Assembly (NCBI GenBank): GCA_003224195.1
Contig: QHYP01000238.1
Coordinates: 1 to 11,835, forward strand
DNA from: Acidobacteriota bacterium
GTDB taxonomy: Bacteria; Acidobacteriota; Terriglobia; Acidiferrales; UBA7541
Reading direction: 5' to 3'
DNA length: 11,835 bases
Of this stretch, positions 1-7,559 are shown piece after piece. The position numbers and the translations under genes are program-made. The number at the start of each line of letters is the position of its first letter. The first letter of the stretch is position 1. The notes under the pieces were generated by a model that worked only from the letters and a program-made list of their open reading frames with translations, had not been told where the DNA came from and ran no database searches.

Positions 1-77
1 CCGGTGCCACAGAGGGAAAACTAAGACTCAAGCAAGGCAGAAAACCGTGGCGACGTGCAGAAGTGGCCTCGGAGATT

Positions 78-863
78 CTAGGGTGCAGGATCGTTGCCGA
101 AGAGAACGGCGAGGTCCAGATAGAGCCGCAGGGTGGCTTTGAAGAGAGCTTCAAGACCCGCTGTTTCCGGAGCTATGTCATGGTTTTTCAGGTCAGCGGC
201 CACGGCGGTGCAGATCTGAGCTGCGCGGCGGATGCGCTCGGCCATGAGCAGCGGCAGCACCGTTGCGGTGTCGCGATGCTGGAACTGCCGCTCCTGCCAT
301 TCCTGCACGGCCCAGGCGGTCTTGCGAACGTAGTCCACGGCGTCGCGGAATTCGCGCAAAACACGCGGGTCAATGTCCCCGGAACGTATAACTTCATCGA
401 GTTTCTTTAGTTCCGCAGTTGTTCTCTTCAGGCGGAAAGTCAGTCCCCAAAACGATTCGCTGGGAACGAGCAGCTCAATGGCCACGCCGATCACGGTGCC
501 TTCTGCGGAACGCCGAATAGCGCAGGAGCGGCCCTTAGTCATCTCGCTGGAAAACAAGTTCGTCAACTCGAGTTCCGTGTCGAGCGGGGGAAAGACCTCC
601 GTGTCCAAAAACTGAAGCAGGCCGCCGTGAATGTTGACTTCTTTCGCCTGGGCGTCGGCCTTGATGAGGTCTCCGTCCGGCTCGCGCCAGCGGACTTCCA
701 CAGGCACGAGGATAGGGAACCGCCCGCTTCTTCGCTGCCCTCCTTCGGCGGGCGGCGCTTTAGATTTGCTTTTGTTTGCGGCCACGAAATACCTCACGAG
801 GGATCGCGCAGAGGGCCGGTCTAAACTTTCCCGCTCCAGCGAAACGCTGTTCTCTGACGCCAC
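78..863 (-). CDS. PilZ-like domain protein with helical C-terminal region
   Basis: This 261-residue protein begins at a GTG. Residues about 43-150 look like a PilZ domain, the c-di-GMP-binding fold: an RRSGR segment (R44 and R48 fit RxxxR), then VNIHGG at 76-81, and beta-rich sequence ending in GVAIELL (126-132). The second motif is degenerate: the usual [D/N]xSxxG serine is replaced by H79 and the spacing is one residue short, so nucleotide binding is uncertain. Residues 150-261 are predicted helical with no motif I recognise. There is no signal peptide or membrane segment, so it is probably cytosolic. It lies 161 bp downstream of the acetamidase gene on the same strand. No clear Shine-Dalgarno sequence precedes the GTG. 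A small hairpin (AAAGAC/GTCTTT, about 865-882) sits just before it. The start is therefore uncertain; the PilZ-like call is moderate. Confidence 0.72.
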   Translation of the reverse strand: MASENSVSLERESLDRPSARSLVRYFVAANKSKSKAPPAEGGQRRSGRFPILVPVEVRWREPDGDLIKADAQAKEVNIHGGLLQFLDTEVFPPLDTELELTNLFSSEMTKGRSCAIRRSAEGTVIGVAIELLVPSESFWGLTFRLKRTTAELKKLDEVIRSGDIDPRVLREFRDAVDYVRKTAWAVQEWQERQFQHRDTATVLPLLMAERIRRAAQICTAVAADLKNHDIAPETAGLEALFKATLRLYLDLAVLFGNDPAP

Positions 864-1024
864 GAAAGACGCTTGTCTTTTCAGGCCAAACTTGCGTCGT
901 TGCTTACAGCATAGCGGATAGGAATAAAAATGGTGGGCAGTGGTGCTGATTCGGTAAGCGGTAGCGCCCTATTCAAGTGGCCACAGCGTTGCCAGCTTGC
1001 TCGGGAGCACAGTGTGGGGAAGAG

Positions 1025-2056
1025 TCATTTTGGAGCTGCGAAGATGGCCTTGGGAATGGACATGTGGACGCCTTTGTTGCCGTCAACGAGTTCGGTGATA
1101 TGGAGGTCGGCGGCCACGCTCGCCAGCATGTACGCGTCGTCGCGAGAAAGATGTTTTGTTTCCATAAGGAAGGCGATCATTTCACGCACGGCGAGCTTGG
1201 CGGCTTCGTTCAGGTCCTCGTGGAGGCCCATGGTGATGTAATGGGTGGACGTTTCGGCGCGCGGCCAGAGCAGATGCAAGTCCTTATGGACGATGAATTG
1301 GAACGTCCCGATGAGGGAGGTTTCGAGCGCGGTGATGTCCACTTCCCCGTCGCCCTGGCCGGCATGGCCGTCGCCAACTTCAAAGAGCGCGCCGCGGGCG
1401 TGGACCGGAAGGAAAAGCGAAGAGCCCGCGACCAAATCCTTGTTGTCGAGGTTGCCGGCGTGTATCCACGGCGGATTGCTGCTGATACGCCCCGAAACTT
1501 CCGGCGGAGCAACGCCCATGCTGCCGAAGAAGGGATGCAGCGGGATCTCGATGCCCTCGGCGAAATGCGCGACCATCCGCGTTTCATCCAGCGGGATGAT
1601 TTTCATGCGCGCGTAGGGAAAGTCGTCGGGGAGGAAGCCGCGGCCGGGGCCGAATCCGTTGTAGGCGTATGGTATGGCGAGGCGAATTTTCTGGATGCGC
1701 ACTTCGAGGACGTCGCCGGGCTCGGCGCTTTCGATGTAGATCGGGCCGGTAAGAATGTGCCCGCCCGGTCCCTTGTCCTTGACTTCTTTGTAGATGTCGC
1801 GAAGCGATTGCTCGACGCGATCGGCGGGAACACCCGCGCCTTCCAGGCGCTCGGGACTTGAGGTGATGAGCGTCTGTATTTCGACCGTGTCGCCGGAGTG
1901 GATCCGCAGCACGGGAGGGGTTTTGGCGTCGTAATAGCCCCAGGCGATGGTTTTTGGCGTCGGCTTGAGCTGCAGGGCTTGGGCGTGCGCGACGCACGGC
2001 ACGAGCACCGCGAGGAAGCCAAGCAGAATGAGAATTCGGCCGGCAGGATGACGCAC
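1025..2056 (-). CDS. Secreted acetamidase/formamidase-family protein
   Basis: FmdA/AmdA-family enzymes hydrolyse short amides (formamide, acetamide) to ammonia and the acid. I chose the GTG at 2056 because a perfect AAGGAGGT ribosome site lies 5 nt upstream. This gives 343 residues with a textbook signal peptide (basic start, hydrophobic core, AHA cleavage site near residue 25). An upstream ATG at 2110 would put 18 arginine-rich residues before it. Family signatures follow: SGDTVEI, GPIYIESAEPGDVLEV (about 104-119), HPFFGSMG (174-181), GNLDNKDL (201-208) and GDGHAGQGDGEVDITALE (228-245). These are well conserved, including the His/Asp-rich metal and active-site region. Well-known members are cytosolic; export here is read from the N-terminus. 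The substrate cannot be told from sequence. It may share a transcript with the PilZ-like gene downstream. Confidence 0.88.
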   Translation of the reverse strand: MRHPAGRILILLGFLAVLVPCVAHAQALQLKPTPKTIAWGYYDAKTPPVLRIHSGDTVEIQTLITSSPERLEGAGVPADRVEQSLRDIYKEVKDKGPGGHILTGPIYIESAEPGDVLEVRIQKIRLAIPYAYNGFGPGRGFLPDDFPYARMKIIPLDETRMVAHFAEGIEIPLHPFFGSMGVAPPEVSGRISSNPPWIHAGNLDNKDLVAGSSLFLPVHARGALFEVGDGHAGQGDGEVDITALETSLIGTFQFIVHKDLHLLWPRAETSTHYITMGLHEDLNEAAKLAVREMIAFLMETKHLSRDDAYMLASVAADLHITELVDGNKGVHMSIPKAIFAAPK

Positions 2057-2061
2057 GAGGG

Positions 2062-2068
2062 ACCTCCT
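2062..2068 (-). promoter_or_regulatory. Strong ribosome binding site that fixes the acetamidase start
   Basis: On the minus strand this reads AGGAGGT within GAAGGAGGT, the full complement of the 16S tail, 5 nt before the GTG at 2056. It decides between that GTG and the in-frame ATG at 2110, which has no such site. Confidence 0.8.
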
Positions 2069-2090
2069 TCGGGCAGCGTTTCGCGCGCGG

Positions 2091-2099
2091 ATGATACCA
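2091..2099 (-). promoter_or_regulatory. Candidate extended -10 promoter of the acetamidase gene
   Basis: The minus strand reads TGGTATCAT: a TATCAT box (5 of 6 to consensus) with the TGn extension. I see no good -35. Transcription would start near 2084, leaving a leader of about 28 nt that contains the ribosome site. Confidence 0.4.
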
Positions 2100-2195
2100 C
2101 TGGGGGACATCCCGAGGAGCGCTGTTGGCGTTAGCCTTAGGGTACTAGGCTTACGGTAAGGGATAACTGCCTGTTCACACGGGCATTTAGCTGCG

Positions 2196-2225
2196 TTGAC
2201 TTGGCTTTTCGGCGCCTGTTAGCGT
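2196..2225 (+). promoter_or_regulatory. Candidate sigma-70 promoter for the TPR gene leader
   Basis: TTGACT (2196-2201, 5 of 6) is followed after 18 bp by TAGCGT (2220-2225, 3 of 6), with TG two bases before the -10. The -10 is weak. The predicted start, about 2231, coincides with the first base of a 10-bp helix in the leader, which supports the assignment. Confidence 0.4.
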
Positions 2226-2230
2226 AGCAA

Positions 2231-2346
2231 GGAGCGGGTTCCGCCTGCCTCGCCACCGCGCAAGGGTTGGGGAGATCTACTGAGGCAGCCCCTCCGGTCG
2301 CCTGTTGCTGTGACCCGTTCCGGGCAGGTCCTTCGGCCATGCCCGG
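2231..2346 (+). promoter_or_regulatory. Candidate structured leader RNA upstream of the TPR gene
   Basis: Helix P1 pairs GGAGCGGGTT (2231-2240) with GACCCGTTCC (2312-2321), ten pairs including two G-U. Inside it CTGCCTC (2245-2251) pairs with GAGGCAG (2282-2288). Directly after P1 a third hairpin pairs GGGCA (2322-2326) with TGCCC (2340-2344), and GGTC with GGCC around a CTTC loop. There is no U-tract, so it is not an ordinary terminator. I could not match it to SRP RNA, tmRNA, RNase P, 6S RNA or a common riboswitch. It ends about 45 nt before the chosen ATG. It could be a 5' regulatory leader or a separate small RNA. Confidence 0.4.
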
Positions 2347-2391
2347 GACGAGGATGGGCGAGCTGCGGTGGAGTCTCGTCCGAGATCGCGC

Positions 2392-5289
2392 ATGGCCTAT
2401 AGCAAAAGCAAGTACGTCGAAGCTGCGCAAAAGCTGCTGAACCAGGGCAAAATCACCCAGGCCATCGGCGAATACCAGCACATTCTCAAGTACGAACCCA
2501 AAGACCAGGTCACTTTGATGACCATCGGCGAGCTCTATATTCGCCAGGGCGAATCGTTTCAGGCCATCGACTACTTCGAGCGCCTCGCCCAGATTTTTGT
2601 CGCCGATGGGTTCCTGACCAAGGCCATCGCTGTTTACAAGCGCATCGCCAAACTGGCGCCGGACGAGATTCGGCCGCTCGAAAAGCTGGCGGATCTGTAC
2701 GTCCAGCAAGGCGTGATGAGCGAGGCGCGGCCGCTGTTCTTGCAGCTTGCGGAAATTCATCTGAAGAGCCACCGCCGGTCCGAGGCGGTCGGCCTGCTGA
2801 AGAAACTTCTCAACGCGGAGCCGGACAATCTTCGCATTCAGATTCGCCTGGCGGATTTGTATCACGCGATGGGGCAGTCGAAGGACGCGCTCGAGACCTA
2901 CGTCGAAGCCGCGCAGCGGTTTCTGGCGCGCGGCGATCAGGCGGAGAGCCTGAAGCTGGCCGACAAGGCGCTGAAGCTGGATGCAAAGAATGCGGCCGCA
3001 CGGAGCATCAAGGCGCGGGCGTTGGGCTCGGAAGGGAACGTGGCCCATGCCGCGCAGCTCCTGGAAGGCGCCCACGGGCTCGAGAAGGGCGGGGAGCAGG
3101 CGGAACTCCTGCTCGATCTTTACATCAAGGACCAAAAATGGACCGAAGCCACGGAGCTGGCGCTGCGCGTATTCGAAGCGGATGAGAAGAATTTCGGCTT
3201 GGCGCAGAAAGTTGCCGAGGCTCTGATGAAGGCCGACCAGACCGCGCGCGCGGAGGCGCTCGTCGAGCAACTGCGCATCCCCATGATGGACGCGGGCGAG
3301 CACGAGCCGATCACGAAGCTGTTGAATGATCTCGTGGCGCGGCTTCCGGGTCGCATCGGGCCGCTCGAGTGGCTGGTGGAGGCCTACAAGCGGATCAGCG
3401 ATTCGTTTCGCTTGCCCGACGCATTGTCGCAACTCGGAGACGCGCTGGCAAAAGCGGGGAAGCTGGAGCGCGCCAAAGAAACTTTTGAGCAGCTCCTCGA
3501 ACGTCAGTCGGAGAACGAATCCGCTCAGCGCAGGTTGAATCAGGTGCTGCGCAAGCTTGGCGTGGCGGTCAGTGAGGAACCGGCGCCCGCGCCCATCGAA
3601 GAGCCGCCGGAGACGTTTCAGACCGGCGTTACGATGCCGCCGGCTCCCAAATTGCCGTCCGCGGAGGAAGAGCCCGCCGCAGTTCCGGCGGTGAAAGCGG
3701 CTTCGTCTTCCGTAGATTCACCGCTGGACGAAGAAACGCAAAAATTCATCTCGCAATCGCTGACCGATGTCGATCTATTCGCGAGTTACGGCCTCTCGCA
3801 GAAAGCGAACAGCCTGCTGGAAGCGGTTTTGCGCCGGGCGCCGCGGCATACGCCGACGATCGAAAAGCTGTTGGATTTCGCCTTGGGCGCGGGCGACGAT
3901 CGCCGCACGGCGGAGCTGGCCGGGCAGCTCGAACAACTTCATCAGGAGCGCGGCGACGAGCGCGGCGCAGAGCGCTTCGGCGAATTGCGCCGTCGCTTCC
4001 AACGAGCGGCAGGAATCAGCGATGCCGAACTCAAGCCGCCGCCCCCGGCAGCAGGCGTGCCGACGGTGAAAGCACAGCCCCAACAGGCCGCTCGGCAGCC
4101 GGAAGTTGCGGCCGCGCCCGCAGCGCCTGCCGCCAAGGAAGAACATAAAGCCCCGCCGGCGCCCGAGCCCGCGGAAGTTGCGGCAGCACCGGGATCCGCC
4201 GTTCACGAGGTTGACCTTTCCGAAGAGTGGTCTTCGCTGCTCGAGGAGCCAACTCCTTCGACGAAAGCGGCGGCGCCGAGCGAAAAGGCTCCGCCGCAGA
4301 AGCCTGCCGCTGGAAAGCCAGGAGCGGCACCGCCCGCGGAGGCGCCGGCATACACTGAATTCGAGGTTCCCCTCGAACTTGCGCCCGCTGAGGAGGCCCA
4401 GGAGTCTGTCGCACAGGCTTCCGACGCCGGAAATCCATTCGCCGAGATTTCCGCAGAGATCCCCGGCGTGGTTGAACCGGCTCCGCCCAAGCGCGCCGGG
4501 AAAGATCGCGAGGCGGCTCGCGCCGGGAATAAGGCTCCCGCTGCGAAACCTGAACCGGAATTTGAATTGGATCAAGAATACGAGCTGGTGCTCGATCCGG
4601 AGCCCACCGTGCCTGCGCATGAGCAGCCCGGCGCCGTTTCCGCGCCTCCGCCGCCCAAGGCGAAACAGCCTGCCCAACCTACGTTTACCGCCGATCAGTT
4701 TCTCGCGGAGCTGGCCAGTGAAATTGATCAGCTCGGAATTGGCAAGTTTTCGCCGGAGTTTTCCAAACCCGAACCTCCCAAACAACCTGCGAAGGCCGCA
4801 AGTCCCGCGGCGAAAGGAGCTTCGCCGCTCGAAAACGATCCGCTGCGCGAAGTATTCGAGGAGTTTCGCGCAGAGCTTGGTGAAATGGGCGTTGAAGACG
4901 AGGACCCGGAAACGCATTACAACTTGGGCATCGCCTTCCGCGAGATGGGGTTGCTCGACGAGGCCATCAGCGAATTCCAGAAGGTGGCCCAGGCCAATGA
5001 CAAAGGCCGCGCGTTCCGCTATGCCATGCAGTGCTGTACGCTTCTGGGGCTCGCGTTCATGGAGAAGGGGCAGCCGGCCATCGCCGCACTCTGGTACGAA
5101 CGAGCGCTACAGACGCCTGGGGTTGAATCCGAGAGTGTCCTGGCGCTGCGGTATGATTTGGGCGTGGCGCAGGAGTCGGCGGGTGAGCTCGAGGCAGCCT
5201 TGAAGAGCTTTTCGCGTGTTTACGCGATGAATATCGATTACCGCGACGTCGCCGAGCGCATCGCCGCTCTTCAAAAAACCGCACGCTGA
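2392..5289 (+). CDS. Large TPR-repeat protein with disordered Ala/Pro/Glu-rich linker
   Basis: From the ATG at 2392 the protein has 965 residues; an in-frame GTG at 2368 would add eight. I prefer the ATG because it begins directly with the first repeat (MAYSKSKYVEAAQKLLNQG). Residues about 1-390 are back-to-back TPR-type helical hairpins with the typical A/G and Y/F spacing. A Pro/Glu linker (about 395-440) leads to a second helical segment (about 445-545). A long low-complexity Ala/Pro/Glu/Lys linker (about 550-805) contains short acidic motifs such as DLSEEWSSLLEE. A C-terminal TPR block (about 815-965) carries HYNLGIAFREMGLLDEAISEF and ALRYDLGVAQESAGELEAAL. There is no signal peptide or membrane helix, so it is probably a cytosolic scaffold. 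The partner is unknown. It leads the block with the small membrane protein and thiE. Confidence 0.88.
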   Translation: MAYSKSKYVEAAQKLLNQGKITQAIGEYQHILKYEPKDQVTLMTIGELYIRQGESFQAIDYFERLAQIFVADGFLTKAIAVYKRIAKLAPDEIRPLEKLADLYVQQGVMSEARPLFLQLAEIHLKSHRRSEAVGLLKKLLNAEPDNLRIQIRLADLYHAMGQSKDALETYVEAAQRFLARGDQAESLKLADKALKLDAKNAAARSIKARALGSEGNVAHAAQLLEGAHGLEKGGEQAELLLDLYIKDQKWTEATELALRVFEADEKNFGLAQKVAEALMKADQTARAEALVEQLRIPMMDAGEHEPITKLLNDLVARLPGRIGPLEWLVEAYKRISDSFRLPDALSQLGDALAKAGKLERAKETFEQLLERQSENESAQRRLNQVLRKLGVAVSEEPAPAPIEEPPETFQTGVTMPPAPKLPSAEEEPAAVPAVKAASSSVDSPLDEETQKFISQSLTDVDLFASYGLSQKANSLLEAVLRRAPRHTPTIEKLLDFALGAGDDRRTAELAGQLEQLHQERGDERGAERFGELRRRFQRAAGISDAELKPPPPAAGVPTVKAQPQQAARQPEVAAAPAAPAAKEEHKAPPAPEPAEVAAAPGSAVHEVDLSEEWSSLLEEPTPSTKAAAPSEKAPPQKPAAGKPGAAPPAEAPAYTEFEVPLELAPAEEAQESVAQASDAGNPFAEISAEIPGVVEPAPPKRAGKDREAARAGNKAPAAKPEPEFELDQEYELVLDPEPTVPAHEQPGAVSAPPPPKAKQPAQPTFTADQFLAELASEIDQLGIGKFSPEFSKPEPPKQPAKAASPAAKGASPLENDPLREVFEEFRAELGEMGVEDEDPETHYNLGIAFREMGLLDEAISEFQKVAQANDKGRAFRYAMQCCTLLGLAFMEKGQPAIAALWYERALQTPGVESESVLALRYDLGVAQESAGELEAALKSFSRVYAMNIDYRDVAERIAALQKTAR

Positions 5290-5327
5290 CTGCCGCCGAG
5301 CGGGTACAATCCAGACGCCCGTCATCC

Positions 5328-5573
5328 ATGAACCGGATTTTCCACGCGCTGTTGGTGCTGCTTTGTATCGAAATGGGAGTAATTCTGGTCTGTCTGCCAT
5401 GGTCCGCGATTTGGGACCAGAATTACTTCTTGAGTCGTTTTCCGTCGCTCATCCCCGTCTTGCTGCACCCCGCGGTACGAGGAGCCATCAGTGGGCTCGG
5501 CGTGCTCGATATCTGGGTGGCCGTCGGGATGATACGGCGACGGCCGCAGGAAGCCGGTGCCCCGCATCCGTAA
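5328..5573 (+). CDS. Small two-helix membrane protein, unknown function
   Basis: This 81-residue protein has two hydrophobic stretches: about residues 5-25 (LLVLLCIEMGVILVCLPW) and about 42-68 (LIPVLLHPAVRGAISGL, then VLDIWVAVGMI). The tail is short and basic (RRRPQEAGAPHP), presumably cytoplasmic. It starts 38 bp after the TPR gene and its last 17 bp overlap the thiE start, which suggests coupled translation. No good ribosome site precedes the ATG. A TACAAT box at 5305-5310 could be the -10 of an internal promoter. I recognise no family. Coding status rests on the membrane pattern and the tight fit between neighbours. Confidence 0.62.
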   Translation: MNRIFHALLVLLCIEMGVILVCLPWSAIWDQNYFLSRFPSLIPVLLHPAVRGAISGLGVLDIWVAVGMIRRRPQEAGAPHP

Positions 5574-6240
5574 TCCGATCCTCTGTTACGTCAGCGATCG
5601 GAGACGCCTGCCCCGCGAACAGGGCGAACTCGCGGCCGTGATGGAACGCGCCGCCGCAGCCGGCGTGGACTGGATCCAGATTCGCGAGAAAGATTTGCCG
5701 GCGGCGCGGCTTGCGGAATTGACGCGCGAGGCGAAGCGGCGCGCTGGGCTGGCTGCTCTCCAAGGCCGTGCGCGCGTTATTGTGAACGACCGGCTCGACG
5801 TGGCAATCGCCGCCGATGCCGGCGGCGTGCATTTGGGCGAAACGTCGTTGCCGCCGATCGAAGTGGTGCGCTGGCTGCGCTCTCCGGAAGGCCGAATTGC
5901 CGCAGGAGAGGATTTCCTGGTAGGGGTTTCCTGTCATTCCGTCGCGGCGGCCCGCGCCGCCGCAAAGGCGGACGTCGATTATCTCTTTTTCGGGCCCCTC
6001 TTCATGACTCCGGCTAAAGCCGAGTTCGGCGCGCCGCAAGGGCTCGAACGGCTGGCTGAAGTGTGCGGCGCCGTGACGATACCTGTGCTCGCGATTGGGG
6101 GGATCACTGTGGACAACGCTGGAGCTTGCTTCGCCGCCGGCGCGTCCGGCCTCGCCGCCATCCGAATGTTTCAGGAATCGCGGGACCTGGTGGAAACGGT
6201 GCGAATCTTGCGCGGGATGGCTTCCTCCAAGCCGCGATAG
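5557..6240 (+). CDS. thiE: Thiamine phosphate synthase (ThiE/TenI family)
   Basis: ThiE joins hydroxymethylpyrimidine diphosphate to the thiazole phosphate carboxylate to make thiamine phosphate, in the cytosol. The 227-residue (beta/alpha)8 barrel shows the family marks in order: first strand PILCYVSD (7-14), QIREK (41-45, diphosphate-binding Arg/Lys), VNDR (76-79) with D81, GGVHLGETSLP (89-99), GVSCHS (123-128), DYLFFGPLF (141-149), TPAK (151-154, in place of the common TxTK) and the phosphate-binding VLAIGGI (177-183). Start: GTG at 5557 with AGGAA four nt upstream; it overlaps the small membrane gene by 17 bp. No other thi gene and no obvious TPP riboswitch is present. The TxTK variation leaves a small chance of a TenI-like paralogue. 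Confidence 0.88.
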   Translation: MPRIRNPILCYVSDRRRLPREQGELAAVMERAAAAGVDWIQIREKDLPAARLAELTREAKRRAGLAALQGRARVIVNDRLDVAIAADAGGVHLGETSLPPIEVVRWLRSPEGRIAAGEDFLVGVSCHSVAAARAAAKADVDYLFFGPLFMTPAKAEFGAPQGLERLAEVCGAVTIPVLAIGGITVDNAGACFAAGASGLAAIRMFQESRDLVETVRILRGMASSKPR

Positions 6241-6274
6241 AACCTCTCTAACTTCTGACTATCGAGTGCGGCGG

Positions 6275-6301
6275 CACTTGCAGGCGCGGTAAGCGCCGTG
6301 C
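6275..6301 (+). terminator. Hairpin after thiE, possible weak terminator
   Basis: GGCGC (6283-6287) pairs with GCGCC (6293-6297) around GGTAA. It is extended by GCAC (6275-6278) with GTGC (6298-6301) across a bulge. No U-tract follows, so termination is uncertain. Confidence 0.3.
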
Positions 6302-6351
6302 AGTCAAATTGACGCCGCTTTGCCTTTCTCGCGAGCCGAACCTGCATCGTG

Positions 6352-6388
6352 TAGAATCCTTGTGCGTTGACCGCTCTGCGGTCACACA
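6352..6388 (+). promoter_or_regulatory. Candidate -10 box and inverted repeat before the cytochrome gene
   Basis: TAGAAT (6352-6357) is a possible -10 box; the surrounding GTAGAATCC resembles GTACAATCC before the 5328 gene. Just before the start codon lies a perfect inverted repeat, TGACCGC-TCT-GCGGTCA (6368-6384), flanked by TGTG (6361-6364) and CACA (6385-6388). It could be an operator or an RNA hairpin, and it ends 8 bp before the ATG. No Shine-Dalgarno sequence is visible. Confidence 0.35.
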
Positions 6389-6392
6389 TAAT

Positions 6393-6872
6393 ATGAATAA
6401 TGGAACGCATCGGCCGATATATATCGCGATCGCCATCGTCCTCGTGATCTTCTTCATTTACAAGGCGTGGACCTTTCACCTGAGCGCTCTGGATGAGCCC
6501 GGAAGGGTGACGACTTTTCTGGCCACGGTAGCCAAGCGTTTCTATATCTGGAGGGAAGCGCGGCGCGAGGTCCATTCCGTCCCGCCAGCCTCGGCGATGG
6601 ACGCTTCCGATGGAGAAATGACCTACGGCATGGACTGCGAGACCTGTCACGGGAAAGACGGACGGACACCGACAGAAATCGGCCGCAGCCTCTATCCGCG
6701 CTCGCCGAGTCTCGCTTCGGAGCGAGTGCAACGCTGGTCGGATGCGGACCTCTTCGTCATCATCAAATACGGCATCCGTCACACCGGCATGCCCGGCTTC
6801 GGGCGCTCCGAAAAGGATCAGCAAATCTGGAATCTGGTCCGTTTCGTCCGCGGCTTGCGTAAAACTCCTTAG
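6393..6872 (+). CDS. Membrane-anchored monohaem c-type cytochrome
   Basis: This is a 159-residue protein from the ATG at 6393. A hydrophobic segment (about residues 9-24, IYIAIAIVLVIFFIYK) acts as an uncleaved signal anchor. A single haem c site, CETCH (82-86), follows a GEMTYGMDC segment. The likely distal ligand is M133 in TGMPGFG, and the C-terminal IWNLVRFVRGL helix (about 145-155) is typical of class I cytochromes of the cytochrome-cbb3 subunit/CccA type. The haem domain should face the periplasm as an electron carrier; the partner is not in this window. The frame is open upstream to 6309, but those residues (Cys/Arg-rich, before the anchor) look non-coding. No oxidase or dehydrogenase genes adjoin it. 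Confidence 0.85.
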   Translation: MNNGTHRPIYIAIAIVLVIFFIYKAWTFHLSALDEPGRVTTFLATVAKRFYIWREARREVHSVPPASAMDASDGEMTYGMDCETCHGKDGRTPTEIGRSLYPRSPSLASERVQRWSDADLFVIIKYGIRHTGMPGFGRSEKDQQIWNLVRFVRGLRKTP

Positions 6873-6904
6873 CCACGGAGCATCCCCACTTCTCTTTCCG
6901 CGTA

Positions 6905-6935
6905 CGAAGCGTGTGCTTCGACCGTTCGCCAACGG
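6905..6935. terminator. Paired hairpins between convergent genes
   Basis: CGAAGC-GTGT-GCTTCG (6905-6920) is followed at once by CCGTT-CGCC-AACGG (6922-6935). They lie between the ends of the cytochrome (6872) and DinB-like (6977) genes and could serve either strand, but neither has a clear U-tract. Confidence 0.35.
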
Positions 6936-6976
6936 CGCGGAGATCACTGCGTCACGGAACGGCGAAACAGCACAGT

Positions 6977-7516
6977 TTATTTCTTTCCTCTTTCTTCCTG
7001 GAGCCGGCGCAGAAGGCGAATTTGCCCGGCATGGTAGATGTCGTGAAAGCAGACGCCACAAATCTGCCGCAGAAGCTTTGCGGGGAGCCCTTTGCGCTGC
7101 GCATTTCGCACCGTGACGCATAAGGCGCGGTGCTCGCGCTCGAGTAAATCGCGTTCGGCGCGCCAGGCAGCTTCCGTCAGCTTGCCCGGTTCGGGTCGCG
7201 GAAAGAAATTGCTGCCTTTGAGCGCGAACGCGCCGCGTTTGCCTCTTTCGATGCGGCGCCGCACGGCATATTTCCAGTAGGCTGCGTGGAGAGTCACTTC
7301 CCAGATGTTGTGGCGGCCGGGACCCGGGCGCCACGCTGCTTGCTTGGCGGATACTCCGCGGACGGATTGGCGCAAGTTTGGGCCGTGCCAGGCGCTTTTT
7401 TCGTAAGCTTCGTCGAGCAAGCGGAGGAGCAACTGATCCTGGTTCACGGGCGCCCCCTGCGCGTCCCGAAAGTTGGAGGAACGCGGCGAACGACGTCGAT
7501 TAGATGAGGGACACAT
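6977..7516 (-). CDS. DinB-like four-helix-bundle protein
   Basis: From the ATG at 7516 this protein has 179 residues. The DinB/YfiT superfamily is a four-helix bundle with a divalent metal held by three histidines; many members are thiol-dependent transferases or of unknown function. Likely ligands are H77 in TLHAAYWKY, then H158 and H162 in FHDIYHAGQI, which fits the H...HxxxH pattern. RHNIWEVTLHAAYWKYAVRRRI is the second-helix signature region. The segment ERDLLEREHRAL forms the third helix. The frame stays open upstream to 7648, but that stretch overlaps the control region and repeats shared with the divergent gene and lacks DinB features. The start is uncertain because no clear ribosome site precedes 7516. 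The substrate is unknown. Confidence 0.75.
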   Translation of the reverse strand: MCPSSNRRRSPRSSNFRDAQGAPVNQDQLLLRLLDEAYEKSAWHGPNLRQSVRGVSAKQAAWRPGPGRHNIWEVTLHAAYWKYAVRRRIERGKRGAFALKGSNFFPRPEPGKLTEAAWRAERDLLEREHRALCVTVRNAQRKGLPAKLLRQICGVCFHDIYHAGQIRLLRRLQEERGKK

Positions 7517-7559
7517 CCCGGAGTCGCGGAACAGAGAGATGACGGAGAGCACCAGTTGA

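Noticed and set aside
977..1861. 294-codon open frame on the plus strand
   Set aside because: It is antisense to the acetamidase-family gene, whose motifs are unmistakable.
2231..2346. SRP RNA, tmRNA, 6S RNA or a common riboswitch
   Set aside because: The SRP GGAA tetraloop motif, the tmRNA ends, a 6S-like long closing stem with central bubble and known riboswitch cores are all missing by eye.
2137..3432. 431-codon open frame on the minus strand
   Set aside because: It lies opposite the TPR gene and the leader region; its Leu/Arg/Gln-rich translation has no domain. The TPR frame has clear repeats.
3775..4917. 380-codon open frame on the minus strand
   Set aside because: It is antisense to the low-complexity linker of the TPR gene. 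The Arg/Gly/Phe-rich product reflects G+C-rich third positions.
6171..7334. 387-codon open frame on the minus strand
   Set aside because: It crosses the thiE end, the cytochrome gene and part of the DinB-like gene; the translation is Arg/Pro-rich without motifs.
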